A stretch of 23,116 nt of DNA from DUMJ01 sp964655195 (GTDB lineage Bacteria; DUMJ01), in the NCBI GenBank assembly GCA_964655195.1, contig CAZZLK010000076.1, positions 1-23,116 of the forward strand. The letters are read 5' to 3'. Positions 1-7,267 of this stretch are shown piece by piece. A model generated the notes under the pieces. It was not told where the DNA came from. It worked only from the letters and a program-made list of their open reading frames with translations, and did not search any database. Position 1 is the first letter of the stretch. Each line of letters opens with the position of its first letter. The translations under genes were made by a program, and so were the position numbers.

Positions 1-698
1 TTCCGACAGAGACTTGCCCGCACCTTCTGCCAGTACCGCCTCACCGACTTGAGGAACCTGCCAGAGTAAAGCATTACCGTACCATCGTCAAAAGCGCAGG
101 CTATAAGGACCGTTTCACCAAGGTCTACCGCTACCTTCCCCGTCCCGTTGTTTTCGTAGACCTTAACTTCCACCACCAGACGGGCTTCTATTCGCCCGGA
201 ATCCTTGTCGTAGATGATGGAAAGTTCACGCACCCGTTCGTATTCAATATCGGGACGGTGAGATATACGGAAAGAGACCTCTCTTACACCATCTTCCCGG
301 TTGGTGCCCAGACTTAGTGTGACTTTATCTCCTTCCACTTTGAATCCACTCTGCACATACTTGAGCGGAGAAAAATAACCTTTTCGTCGAAAACCGGGGG
401 CTTCGTGTTGCGTAAGACCCTCTTTCTTGAGGGCAAAGAAAGACTTATACGCTTCCCGCACTTCATCACGTGTAAGCTGCACCGACATTGAATAATAGCC
501 CTTAGCCCTGGGTAGTTCCTTTAAGATACGGTTGAGATTCTTTCGAGAAATATCTACTCTCCCGGTTTCCTTGTACTCTTTCCGCAGATGCCACAAAAGC
601 CCGTTGTAGACCTTGGTAGCACAGAACATAGCGTCCTTCAGGACAGCTTCAGTCTGCGGGTCCGAATGGATTTGAGCTTTGAGTGTGATTAGAGGCAC
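1..698 (-). CDS. tnpB: TnpB (OrfB)-family RNA-guided nuclease/transposase accessory protein, 3' part missing
   Basis: An open frame runs leftwards from a GTG at 698 to the window edge, giving 232 residues without a stop. The GTG is chosen because the frame then begins MPLITLKAQIHSDPQTEAVL, typical of TnpB N-termini, and because a purine-rich AGAGAGGGG ribosome site lies just upstream. The N-terminal half is the helical/wedge part of OrfB proteins. Residues 189-194 (VAVDLG) match RuvC motif I, with Asp192 as the expected first catalytic acid. The second and third acidic residues and the zinc ribbon would lie beyond the left edge, so activity cannot be judged. Known TnpB proteins are DNA nucleases guided by an omega RNA made from the element's far end, also outside the window. 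GC content is higher than in neighbouring genes, in line with transfer. Confidence 0.85.
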   Translation of the reverse strand, partial: MPLITLKAQIHSDPQTEAVLKDAMFCATKVYNGLLWHLRKEYKETGRVDISRKNLNRILKELPRAKGYYSMSVQLTRDEVREAYKSFFALKKEGLTQHEAPGFRRKGYFSPLKYVQSGFKVEGDKVTLSLGTNREDGVREVSFRISHRPDIEYERVRELSIIYDKDSGRIEARLVVEVKVYENNGTGKVAVDLGETVLIACAFDDGTVMLYSGRFLKSVRRYWQKVRASLCR

Positions 699-777
699 TC
701 ATTCCCCTCTCTCTGTTTTTTGAGCTTCGATGTACAACTGTTCCAGTTGATTTCCAGGTTTCCTTCTTCATACCATT

Positions 778-806
778 ATGATAATATATTGTCAGACGAT
801 TGTAAA
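778..806 (-). promoter_or_regulatory. Probable promoter of tnpB
   Basis: On the minus strand a TTTACA -35 box (806-801) is followed after exactly 17 bases by a TATCAT -10 box (783-778); each matches the sigma-70 consensus at 5 of 6 positions. The start of transcription would be near 771, about 70 bases ahead of the GTG at 698. Confidence 0.5.
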
Positions 807-810
807 TGCA

Positions 811-848
811 GGGGCGAGGGGTCCATGTATCCCCTCAATAAATTGAGG
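811..848. repeat. Two overlapping hairpins, possible element end
   Basis: GAGGGG (816-821) can pair with CCCCTC (831-836) across a 9-base loop. Overlapping it, CCTCAAT (833-839) is an inverted repeat of ATTGAGG (842-848). The two stems share bases and exclude each other. They lie just upstream of the tnpB promoter, where an IS200/IS605 element carries its left-end imperfect palindrome. A leftover terminator is an alternative, but no T-run follows on either strand. Confidence 0.4.
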
Positions 849-926
849 AGGATTATTGCCCCCTTGCGCTCCCCCACTTCTCTAAAACTTAATCTATTAT
901 AACTTCAGTTTCTTGTCAAGGAAGAT

Positions 927-976
927 CTGATTCAATACCATAGTTGCTTTTGGATGCTTCTAATCATAAGAATCAG
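927..976. repeat. 7-base inverted repeat in intergenic DNA
   Basis: CTGATTC (927-933) and GAATCAG (970-976) are perfect inverted repeats 36 bases apart, in the AT-rich stretch between the tnpB element and the next promoter. The long spacer makes a functional hairpin doubtful; a spaced operator or chance are both possible. Apart from the tnpB promoter, the hairpins at 811-848, this repeat and the promoter at 1009-1017, I see nothing in the 699-1077 gap. Confidence 0.2.
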
Positions 977-1008
977 TCTAGTAAAGTGTATACGTAGAAT
1001 AAAAAGTG

Positions 1009-1017
1009 TGGTATTAT
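1009..1017 (+). promoter_or_regulatory. Extended -10 promoter for the 1078 gene
   Basis: TGG followed by TATTAT (1012-1017) forms an extended -10 element. There is no good -35 box at 16-18 bases upstream (TATACG at 989-994 is the nearest candidate), as is usual for extended -10 promoters. Transcription would start near 1024, leaving a leader of about 54 bases before the ATG at 1078. Confidence 0.5.
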
Positions 1018-1077
1018 AAAAACAAGATCAATATCTTTATCTTGGTCTAAAAATTTGATTGCGGGGAGGTAACAGGG

Positions 1078-1695
1078 ATGTTTGTAAGAAGATTAGGTTT
1101 TATCGGTATTATCTTTATCGCTACCTGTTTCTTAGTTAACTCTTTTGTCTATGCCGAAACCTGGAAGCCCTATCAGTTTCAGAAAGGCGAGATGTATGAG
1201 TTCAGGATAGTGCTGGGCACAGAAGATTCTGAGGAGACGGAGGAAGGAGATAAAAAGGAGACTACTTATATCTTGGAGACCAAAAGTGTCTCCCAAAAAG
1301 AAGGCTTTATTGAGATAATTTTTACCACAAAGTCTATCGTGAAAGAAGAAGCCCTCAGTTATGAAAAGGTCTTTGGCTTTGGGGAGATGATAGGTGCCCC
1401 GCTGAGTATGCTTATAGTAAATCCTATGTATAGTTATATCTTTGAGCAGGTAGAGTTAGAGGTAGGCGAAAAGGTTAAACTGTTAGGAATAGGGACGGTA
1501 AAGGTAATAGGTAAGGAAAGTGTTGGAGGAAGGGAAGGTTTTGTCTGTCAGTTCTACCAGTCAGAGGGGAAAGAGGAGAAGCTCCTTACCGAGTGGGTTA
1601 TAGATCCAGCTCTTGCCTTACCTCTAAGAGTTAAAAATTTTGAGGACGGGGAATTAAGAAGTCTATTTGAGCTTTTATCTTACAGAAAGGACTAA
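1078..1695 (+). CDS. Secreted protein of unknown function
   Basis: I do not recognise this 205-residue protein. It begins with a basic N-terminus (MFVRR), a hydrophobic core at about residues 6-22 and a likely signal peptidase I site after VYA (residues 24-26), with no lipobox Cys, so it is probably released to the periplasm or outside. The mature part alternates short beta-strand-like segments with a very acidic stretch near residues 48-60 (SEETEEGDKKE). The C-terminal part (LTEWVIDPALALPLRVKN, then a segment with Glu and Leu) recalls beta-sheet proteins such as DUF3108 or LolA-like folds, but this is only an impression. The start is supported by a GGGGAGGT ribosome site at 1063-1070, 7 bases before ATG. 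It is a single-gene unit with its own promoter and terminator, so context gives no function. Confidence 0.85.
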   Translation: MFVRRLGFIGIIFIATCFLVNSFVYAETWKPYQFQKGEMYEFRIVLGTEDSEETEEGDKKETTYILETKSVSQKEGFIEIIFTTKSIVKEEALSYEKVFGFGEMIGAPLSMLIVNPMYSYIFEQVELEVGEKVKLLGIGTVKVIGKESVGGREGFVCQFYQSEGKEEKLLTEWVIDPALALPLRVKNFEDGELRSLFELLSYRKD

Positions 1696-1746
1696 TAAGA
1701 TTTTCTCACTTCTGGCAAGGCTCTATAAATTTATTGTAGATTGTTT

Positions 1747-1782
1747 TAGGACAAGTGTCTCGCTTGTCCTACTATTATTTTT
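1747..1782 (+). terminator. Intrinsic terminator after the 1078 gene
   Basis: TAGGACAAG (1747-1755) pairs perfectly with CTTGTCCTA (1763-1771) around a 7-base loop, followed by a T-rich tail ending in TTTTT. It closes the single-gene unit and insulates the transporter operon promoter that follows. Confidence 0.85.
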
Positions 1783-1821
1783 AAAGCTTATTTACCACGC
1801 AAAAGTTGAAGGTTTTGGCAA

Positions 1822-1850
1822 TTGTGATAATGTTTACTATGTGGTATAAT
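1822..1850 (+). promoter_or_regulatory. Strong promoter of the peptide transporter operon
   Basis: TTGTGA (1822-1827) and a perfect TATAAT (1845-1850) are separated by exactly 17 bases, and TGG just before the -10 box adds an extended -10 element. Transcription should start near 1857, giving a leader of about 30 bases that carries AAGGAGGT at 1873-1880. No operator was recognised. Confidence 0.8.
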
Positions 1851-1888
1851 CAATAGTAAAATTTCACAGGATAAGGAGGTATTGTAAG

Positions 1889-3442
1889 ATGAAAAGGTTC
1901 TTAGGTATTCTGTTAATGCTGTCTTTAGTAGTGGCACTTTTCCAGCCACTAGGTATGAGTGCTACCACTACTAAGAAGTACGGTGGTGTATTGAGGACCG
2001 CTGTGACATCTGATCCGCCGACGTTAGATCCAGCTCAGATAACCGATACGACCTCTGATATGGTTGCCAGACAGATTTTCGATGGCCTTGTAGACTACGA
2101 TGAAAACCTGAAGATAGTTCCAGTTATAGCCAAGAACTGGTCCATCTCTAAAGATGGGAAGGTCTACACGTTTAATCTTCGTCAAGGGGTAAAATTCCAC
2201 AACGGTCGTGAAGTTACCGCTGAAGACTTTGTCTATTCTTGGAAGAGGGTTATGGACCCGGCTACCAAGAGTAAGAGAGCCAATTTTATGGAAGATATCG
2301 CCAAGGTTGAAGCCCCAAGCAAATATGTGTTTAGAGTAACTCTTAAGGAACCCAGAGGCTATTTCCTTCAGATGTTGCCCTACTCCTGTTTCTGGGTAAT
2401 ACCAAAGGAGGAGGTAGAGAAACTGGGTCCTGATTTTGGTAGCAAACCTGTAGGTTCTGGTCCATTTAAGTTCGTAAGCTGGACACATGATGATAAGGTT
2501 GTTCTTGAAGCTAACAAGGATTACTTTGCAGGTAGGCCATATGTGGATAGATTAGAGATAAGGATCATACCAGATGAGACTGTCGCTATAATGGAGTTTG
2601 AGAAGGGTAACTTGGACTGGTATGAAAATGTTCCTCCCAGCGAACTGGATAGGTTAAAGAATGATCCGAAGTGGAAAGATAATATCATTATGAAGCCAGA
2701 ATTAGGAACATACTATATCGGGATGAACTGTCAGAAGCCACCACTAAATAATAAACTTGTTCGTAAGGCTATAAGCTATGCCATAAATAGAGAACAGATA
2801 GTTAAGGTTATAATGAGAGACTCTGTAGTAATTGCTAGTGGTATACTACCTCCTGGTATTCCAGGATACAGTAAGCGTCCACCCATTCCATATGACCCGG
2901 AAAAGGCAAAGAGACTACTAAAACAGGCAGGTTATCCTGACGGGAAAGGACTACCAACTCTAGAACTGGCATTCAATAAGAGTGCTACACACCAGAGAAT
3001 ATGTGAAGCAATTCAGTCTGACCTGAAGAAGGTAGGAATAAAAGTTGAACTTGTACAGATGGATTGGGCTCAGTATCTGGAAAAGGTTGATAGGGGAGAG
3101 ACACAACTATTCAGATTGGGCTGGATAGCAGACTATCCAGATGCTGATAACTTCCTCTGGGTACTGTTTAACTCCAAAAACTGGGGTCCTGGTGGGAATG
3201 GTGCATACTATAAGAATCCAACAGTAGATGAACTTACCGATAAAGCCAAGACTATGGTACCTGGAGCGGCAAGAAATTCTCTATATAAGAGGGCAGAGGC
3301 GATAATTTTGGATGATGCCCCCTGGGCTCCTATATACTTCTACGTAAGTAGAGCTATAAAACAGCCATATGTTATGGACTTTGATTTCTCTGGTATGGGA
3401 CCATTTACTGCTAAGCTAGAAAAAGTGTGGTTAGATAAATAG
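1889..3442 (+). CDS. Peptide ABC transporter, periplasmic substrate-binding protein (SBP family 5)
   Basis: This 517-residue protein belongs to the OppA/DppA/NikA family (SBP_bac_5) and captures peptides or similar ligands outside the inner membrane. A signal peptide spans about residues 1-25 with probable cleavage after MSA; there is no lipobox Cys, so the mature protein should be soluble in a periplasm. Family hallmarks visible are the strand GGVLRTAVTSDPPTLDPAQ near the mature start, FDGLVDYDENLKIVPVIAKNW, the YTFNLRQGVKFHNGREVTAEDF segment (in part the family signature), and a C-terminal region with APWAPIYFYVS. The start is fixed by AAGGAGGT 8 bases before ATG. It is first in the operon and separated from the permease genes by a hairpin, which would give it higher expression than the membrane parts. 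The true ligand (di- or oligopeptide, or a sugar oligomer as in some thermophiles) cannot be told from sequence. Confidence 0.95.
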   Translation: MKRFLGILLMLSLVVALFQPLGMSATTTKKYGGVLRTAVTSDPPTLDPAQITDTTSDMVARQIFDGLVDYDENLKIVPVIAKNWSISKDGKVYTFNLRQGVKFHNGREVTAEDFVYSWKRVMDPATKSKRANFMEDIAKVEAPSKYVFRVTLKEPRGYFLQMLPYSCFWVIPKEEVEKLGPDFGSKPVGSGPFKFVSWTHDDKVVLEANKDYFAGRPYVDRLEIRIIPDETVAIMEFEKGNLDWYENVPPSELDRLKNDPKWKDNIIMKPELGTYYIGMNCQKPPLNNKLVRKAISYAINREQIVKVIMRDSVVIASGILPPGIPGYSKRPPIPYDPEKAKRLLKQAGYPDGKGLPTLELAFNKSATHQRICEAIQSDLKKVGIKVELVQMDWAQYLEKVDRGETQLFRLGWIADYPDADNFLWVLFNSKNWGPGGNGAYYKNPTVDELTDKAKTMVPGAARNSLYKRAEAIILDDAPWAPIYFYVSRAIKQPYVMDFDFSGMGPFTAKLEKVWLDK

Positions 3443-3470
3443 AAAAAGATTACTATAGAAATTTCTATGC

Positions 3471-3500
3471 GCCTGGGGGTATTTCCCCCAGGCTATTTTA
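3471..3500 (+). terminator. Hairpin between binding-protein and permease genes, probable partial terminator
   Basis: GCCTGGGGG (3471-3479) pairs perfectly with CCCCCAGGC (3485-3493) around a 5-base loop, followed by TATTTTA. The stem is strong but the T-run is interrupted. This arrangement is common after the binding-protein gene of ABC operons, where it lowers read-through into the permeases or protects the 3' end of the upstream message. Confidence 0.7.
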
Positions 3501-3516
3501 TGGAGATTAAAGAGAG

Positions 3517-4437
3517 ATGACCAACTATATAATAAGAAGATTACTTTTGACTGTACCAACTCTTATTGGTATAATTACAATAACATTTTTACTTATGTAT
3601 GTTGTCCCTGGAGACCCCATAAGGATCCTTATGGGACAGAGGGGAGATCCGGAAACTATAGCTATGATAAGGAAACAGATGGGGTTAGATGATCCGCTTC
3701 CAGTTCAGTATTTTAGATTTTTGACTAATGTGTTAAGAGGAGACTTTGGAAGATCTTATGCAACAAATAGGCCGGTTTTATCAGAGATCCTCAGTAGATT
3801 TCCAGCTACCTTGAAACTTGCATTGGCTTCAATGCTTGTAGCTTCTATCATAGGGCTATCTGCAGGTATCATTTCTGCTACTAGACAGTATTCGATCTTT
3901 GACTATTCTAGTATGGTAGTAGCCCTTATGGGTGTATCCGCTCCGGTATTCTGGGTAGGTCTTTTACTTATGTGGCTTTTCGGTTATACCCTGGGTTGGC
4001 TGCCAATATCTGGGTATGGTAATATCTCTTATCTGATCCTTCCTGCAATTACCCTTGGTATAAGGCCATCTGCCTATATAGCCCGTATGACCCGTTCGAG
4101 TTTTTTAGAGGTCTTGAGGCAGGATTATATAAGAACAGCCAGAGCTAAGGGACTTCCGGAGAGAAAGGTCATATATGTTCATGCGATGAGGAATACCTTG
4201 ATTACAGTGGTTACCATCCTTGGAATGGAGTTGGCTAGTCTTTTAAGTGGAGCGGTTCTGACAGAGACGATATTTGCCTGGCCTGGTATTGGAAGACTAT
4301 CTGTAGATGCTATAATAAAAAGAGATCACCCTATGGTACAGGGCACTGTACTTTTTACCGCTATTATATTTATATTTGCTAATCTCATAGTAGATATATC
4401 TTATGCATTTCTTGACCCGAGGATAAGATATGAATAA
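3517..4437 (+). CDS. dppB: Peptide ABC transporter permease (DppB/OppB type)
   Basis: The 306-residue inner-membrane protein forms one half of the import channel. It opens with MTNYIIRRLLLTVPTLIGI, the usual DppB N-terminus and first membrane segment, and has further hydrophobic segments around residues 100, 130-150, 170, 230 and 275. The EAA loop that docks on the ATPases is seen as YIRTARAKGLPERKVIYVHA at roughly residues 206-225. Length is normal for the family. The ribosome site is weak (GGAG at 3502-3505), which, with the hairpin upstream, suggests lower expression than the binding protein. The gene ends in ATGAATAA, overlapping the start of the second permease by 8 bases. The symbol dppB indicates family, not proven substrate. 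Confidence 0.93.
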   Translation: MTNYIIRRLLLTVPTLIGIITITFLLMYVVPGDPIRILMGQRGDPETIAMIRKQMGLDDPLPVQYFRFLTNVLRGDFGRSYATNRPVLSEILSRFPATLKLALASMLVASIIGLSAGIISATRQYSIFDYSSMVVALMGVSAPVFWVGLLLMWLFGYTLGWLPISGYGNISYLILPAITLGIRPSAYIARMTRSSFLEVLRQDYIRTARAKGLPERKVIYVHAMRNTLITVVTILGMELASLLSGAVLTETIFAWPGIGRLSVDAIIKRDHPMVQGTVLFTAIIFIFANLIVDISYAFLDPRIRYE

Positions 4438-5299
4438 AGAACTGGAAACTGTAGAAACAACTTCATACTGGAGAGATGCTTTTAGAAGATTGAGGAAGAA
4501 TAAATTGGCAATGGTAGGTCTGTACATAATTATTGGTCTAATACTGGTTGCTATTTTTGCTCCTTGGCTCGCCCCATATGACCCTTACGAAGTCAATTAC
4601 GATGAATATCTGCAACCTCCATCACTCAAGCACCCTCTTGGTACAGATGAGTTCGGAAGGGATATTCTTTCCAGGATAATATTTGGGTCCAGGATATCTC
4701 TAGAGGTAGGTATTATAGCGGAAGGTATAGCAACTATTGTAGGAGTCTTATTGGGTAGTATTTCCGGTTACTTTGGAGGTTGGGTGGATCATTTGATAGT
4801 AGAACTGACCAATATAGTCTTCGCCTTCCCATTCCTCCTATTCGTTATTGCTATAGTGGTAAGTTTGGGTCCCAGCCTCTCCAATGTATTCCTTGCAGTA
4901 GGAGCTCTGAATTGGGCTGGAACTGCCAGGCTTATAAGAGGGCAGGTGCTCAGTTTAAAGGAGTCGGAATATGTTGAGGCAGCTAGAGCCTTAGGAGCCA
5001 GCAATGTTAGAATCATATTTAGACACATACTCCCAAACTGTATCGCCCCAATAATTGTATCCGCTACTCTTGGGATGGGTGGAGCTATTATGATAGAATC
5101 CAGTTTGAGTTTCTTAGGTTTAGGAGCACAGCCACCTACACCTAGCTGGGGATCTATGATTGATTACGCCAAAGACTTCTTGAGAACTAATCTTTGGTAT
5201 TCATTCTTCCCGGGTTTGGCTATTATGATTACTGTATTTGGATTTAACCTTTTAGGTGATGGATTGAGAGATGCTTTAGATCCGAGGTTGAAGATATGA
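4430..5299 (+). CDS. dppC: Peptide ABC transporter permease (DppC/OppC type)
   Basis: This 289-residue membrane protein is the second channel half. After a cytoplasmic N-terminus typical of the OppC_N domain (WRDAFRRLRKNKLAMVGLYI) comes the first membrane segment, then the LGTDEFGRDILSRIIFGSR motif characteristic of DppC proteins. The EAA motif is at about residues 181-200 (EYVEAARALGASNVRIIFRH). It ends with the standard DGLRDALDPRLK tail. The start overlaps the dppB stop by 8 bases and its own stop overlaps dppD by 4 bases (ATGA), which implies translational coupling through the membrane and ATPase genes. Confidence 0.93.
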   Translation: MNKELETVETTSYWRDAFRRLRKNKLAMVGLYIIIGLILVAIFAPWLAPYDPYEVNYDEYLQPPSLKHPLGTDEFGRDILSRIIFGSRISLEVGIIAEGIATIVGVLLGSISGYFGGWVDHLIVELTNIVFAFPFLLFVIAIVVSLGPSLSNVFLAVGALNWAGTARLIRGQVLSLKESEYVEAARALGASNVRIIFRHILPNCIAPIIVSATLGMGGAIMIESSLSFLGLGAQPPTPSWGSMIDYAKDFLRTNLWYSFFPGLAIMITVFGFNLLGDGLRDALDPRLKI

Positions 5300-6294
5300 G
5301 TGATAATGTATTGATAAAAGTAGAAGATTTGAGGACGTATTTTTATACAGAAGATGGGGTTGTCCCTGCTGTTGATGGTGTTTCATTCTCTATAGAATCT
5401 GGTAAGACTTTGGGGTTAGTTGGTGAGAGTGGATGTGGTAAGAGTGTTACGTCACTTTCGATAATGAGACTAATCCCTCCTCCAGGAAGAATAGTGGGAG
5501 GGAAGATCCTTTTTGATGGGATAAACCTTCTTGATCTTCCAGAGAGTGAGATGAGGAGGATCAGGGGAAACAAGATCTCTATGATCTTCCAGGAGCCTAT
5601 GACATCATTGAACCCTGTATTTACTGTGGGGAGTCAGATAGCAGAAGCAATACAGTTACATCAGGGATTGGATAAGAATAGTGCTATGGAAAGGGCTGTG
5701 GAGATGATGAGACTTGTTGGTATTCCTTCTCCTGAACTTAGAGTCAAAGATTATCCTCACCAGCTTTCGGGGGGTATGAGACAGAGGGTTATGATCGCTA
5801 TGGCTCTTGCATGTAACCCGAGGCTTTTGATAGCCGATGAGCCAACTACTGCTTTAGATGTTACTATTCAGGCACAGATACTGGAATTGATAAAAGAACT
5901 TAGAGAAAAATTAGGTATGTCTGTCCTCCTTATCACCCATAATCTAGGTGTAGTTGCCGAGACGGCAGATAATGTGGCGGTTATGTATGCTGGTAGAATA
6001 GTGGAGTATGGAACAGTGAGAGACATATTTAAGAACCCCTTACACCCATATACCTGGGGACTTTTGCAGGCTATACCAAGACTTGATACTGATAGGGAGA
6101 GATTACTCACTATTGAGGGGACTGTGCCAGATATGCTATCCCTTCCTTCTGGATGCAAGTTCGCTCCTCGATGTATGTTTGTACAGCCAAGATGCGAAGA
6201 TTCAGAGCCACCTTTGGAAGAGATAGCATCTGGACACTTCTCCAGATGTTGGAGATCCAGAGAGATAGATTTTACTAAGATTGAGGTTGTTTAG
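5296..6294 (+). CDS. dppD: Peptide ABC transporter ATPase (DppD/OppD type)
   Basis: This 332-residue ATP-binding subunit powers peptide import. Visible motifs are Walker A (GLVGESGCGKSVT), a Q-loop (MIFQEP), the signature LSGGMRQR, Walker B (LLIADEPT) with catalytic Glu, and the H-loop His in ITHN. The C-terminal oligopeptide-transporter domain carries four cysteines (Cys287, Cys293, Cys300, Cys318) in the pattern typical of this family, where they may hold an iron-sulfur cluster. It is coupled to dppC by an ATGA overlap, with GAGGT at 5284-5288 as ribosome site. Length is normal. Confidence 0.94.
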   Translation: MSDNVLIKVEDLRTYFYTEDGVVPAVDGVSFSIESGKTLGLVGESGCGKSVTSLSIMRLIPPPGRIVGGKILFDGINLLDLPESEMRRIRGNKISMIFQEPMTSLNPVFTVGSQIAEAIQLHQGLDKNSAMERAVEMMRLVGIPSPELRVKDYPHQLSGGMRQRVMIAMALACNPRLLIADEPTTALDVTIQAQILELIKELREKLGMSVLLITHNLGVVAETADNVAVMYAGRIVEYGTVRDIFKNPLHPYTWGLLQAIPRLDTDRERLLTIEGTVPDMLSLPSGCKFAPRCMFVQPRCEDSEPPLEEIASGHFSRCWRSREIDFTKIEVV

Positions 6295-6295
6295 T

Positions 6296-7267
6296 ATGGA
6301 AGATAACATTCTTTTAAGAGTAGAAAAGTTGACAAAGCTTTTCCCTATAAGAGGAGGGATCTTTCAGAGACCTGTAGGTTATGTAAGGGCGGTAGAGAAC
6401 GTCTCCTTTACCATATCCAGAGGAGAGACATTGGGTCTGGTTGGAGAGAGTGGTTGTGGTAAGACTACTACAGGTAGAAGTATTTTAAGGTTAATAGAAC
6501 CTACCTCTGGTAAGGTCTATTTTGACGGGGTAGAGATCACTGCTCTCAGCAGAAGGGAGCTTGCTCCCCTAAGGAGAGAGATGCAGATCATATTTCAGGA
6601 CCCATACGGATCCCTTAACCCAAGGATGACTATAGGTGATATTATTGGGGAAGGGCTGGAGATACATAAGATAGCCAGGGGTAAAGAAAAAGAAAAGAGA
6701 ATAATGGAGCTATTAGAGGTGGTAGGATTACCTCCAGCATATATAAAGAGATACCCTCATGAGTTTAGTGGTGGACAGCGCCAACGTATAGGTATAGCCA
6801 GAGCTTTGGCGGTTAATCCTAAGTTTATAGTCTGTGATGAGCCAGTCTCAGCACTGGATGTCTCTATTCAGTCTCAGATTATAAACCTCCTTAAAGACCT
6901 GCAGAGACAGTTTGGTCTGACCTATCTATTTATAGCCCATGATCTTAGTGTTGTTAAACATATGAGCGATAAGATTGCAGTTATGTATCTAGCAAAGATA
7001 GTAGAGTATGCCAGCACAGAAGAATTATTTAACAATCCAAAGCATCCATACACATTAGCCCTTATGTCTGCGATTCCGATACCGGATCCTGATATAAAGA
7101 AGCAGAGGATAGTCCTGCAGGGAGACCTACCAAGTCCTAGCAATCCTCCAAAAGGATGCAGATTTAATACCCGTTGTCCTAAAGTTATGGATGTGTGCAG
7201 GGAGGTAGAACCCGAACTCAAGGATATAGGAAAGGAGCATCTGGTAGCATGTCACCTATGGAATTAG
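6296..7267 (+). CDS. dppF: Peptide ABC transporter ATPase (DppF/OppF type)
   Basis: This 323-residue protein is the second ATPase of the importer and would pair with DppD. Motifs: Walker A (GLVGESGCGKTTT), Q-loop (IIFQDPYGSLNPRMT, typical of OppF), signature FSGGQRQRIG, Walker B (FIVCDEPVSALD), H-loop (IAHDLS), and a C-terminal oligo_HPY domain with several Cys (CRFNTRCP, then MDVC and VACH). I start it at ATG 6296 rather than the in-frame TTG at 6281, because GAGGT at 6283-6287 sits 8 bases before the ATG and the protein then begins MEDNILLRVEKLTK. It starts one base after the dppD stop; its end overlaps pheS. Confidence 0.93.
   Translation: MEDNILLRVEKLTKLFPIRGGIFQRPVGYVRAVENVSFTISRGETLGLVGESGCGKTTTGRSILRLIEPTSGKVYFDGVEITALSRRELAPLRREMQIIFQDPYGSLNPRMTIGDIIGEGLEIHKIARGKEKEKRIMELLEVVGLPPAYIKRYPHEFSGGQRQRIGIARALAVNPKFIVCDEPVSALDVSIQSQIINLLKDLQRQFGLTYLFIAHDLSVVKHMSDKIAVMYLAKIVEYASTEELFNNPKHPYTLALMSAIPIPDPDIKKQRIVLQGDLPSPSNPPKGCRFNTRCPKVMDVCREVEPELKDIGKEHLVACHLWN

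Larger units (their letters stand above)
1..860 (-). mobile_element. IS200/IS605-type (tnpB) insertion element, partial
   Basis: This stretch holds a tnpB-type gene read leftwards, its promoter, and a hairpin cluster at about 811-848. It is visibly richer in G and C than everything to its right, which fits acquired DNA. The DNA turns AT-rich after about 870, so I place the element end somewhere near 850-890; the exact end is inferred, not seen. IS200/IS605 elements have subterminal hairpins rather than long terminal inverted repeats and make no target duplication, so the border cannot be read directly. No tnpA is visible; it may lie outside the window or be absent, as in IS1341-type elements. 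Confidence 0.6.

Noticed and set aside
720..902. Open frame of 60 codons on the plus strand between tnpB and the 1078 gene
   Set aside because: It does not start with ATG, has no ribosome site, resembles no protein, and runs through the tnpB promoter and hairpins.
1667..1849. Open frame of 60 codons overlapping the end of the 1078 gene
   Set aside because: It reads through the intrinsic terminator at 1747-1782 and ends at the -10 box of the next promoter; no ribosome site.
7195..7248. Extended N-terminus for PheS
   Set aside because: The extra 18 residues lie inside dppF, are unlike PheS, and no ribosome site supports the upstream start.
7100..7260. T-box or phenylalanine attenuator ahead of pheS
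   Set aside because: This stretch is dppF coding sequence; I see no specifier stem, T-box core sequence or terminator.
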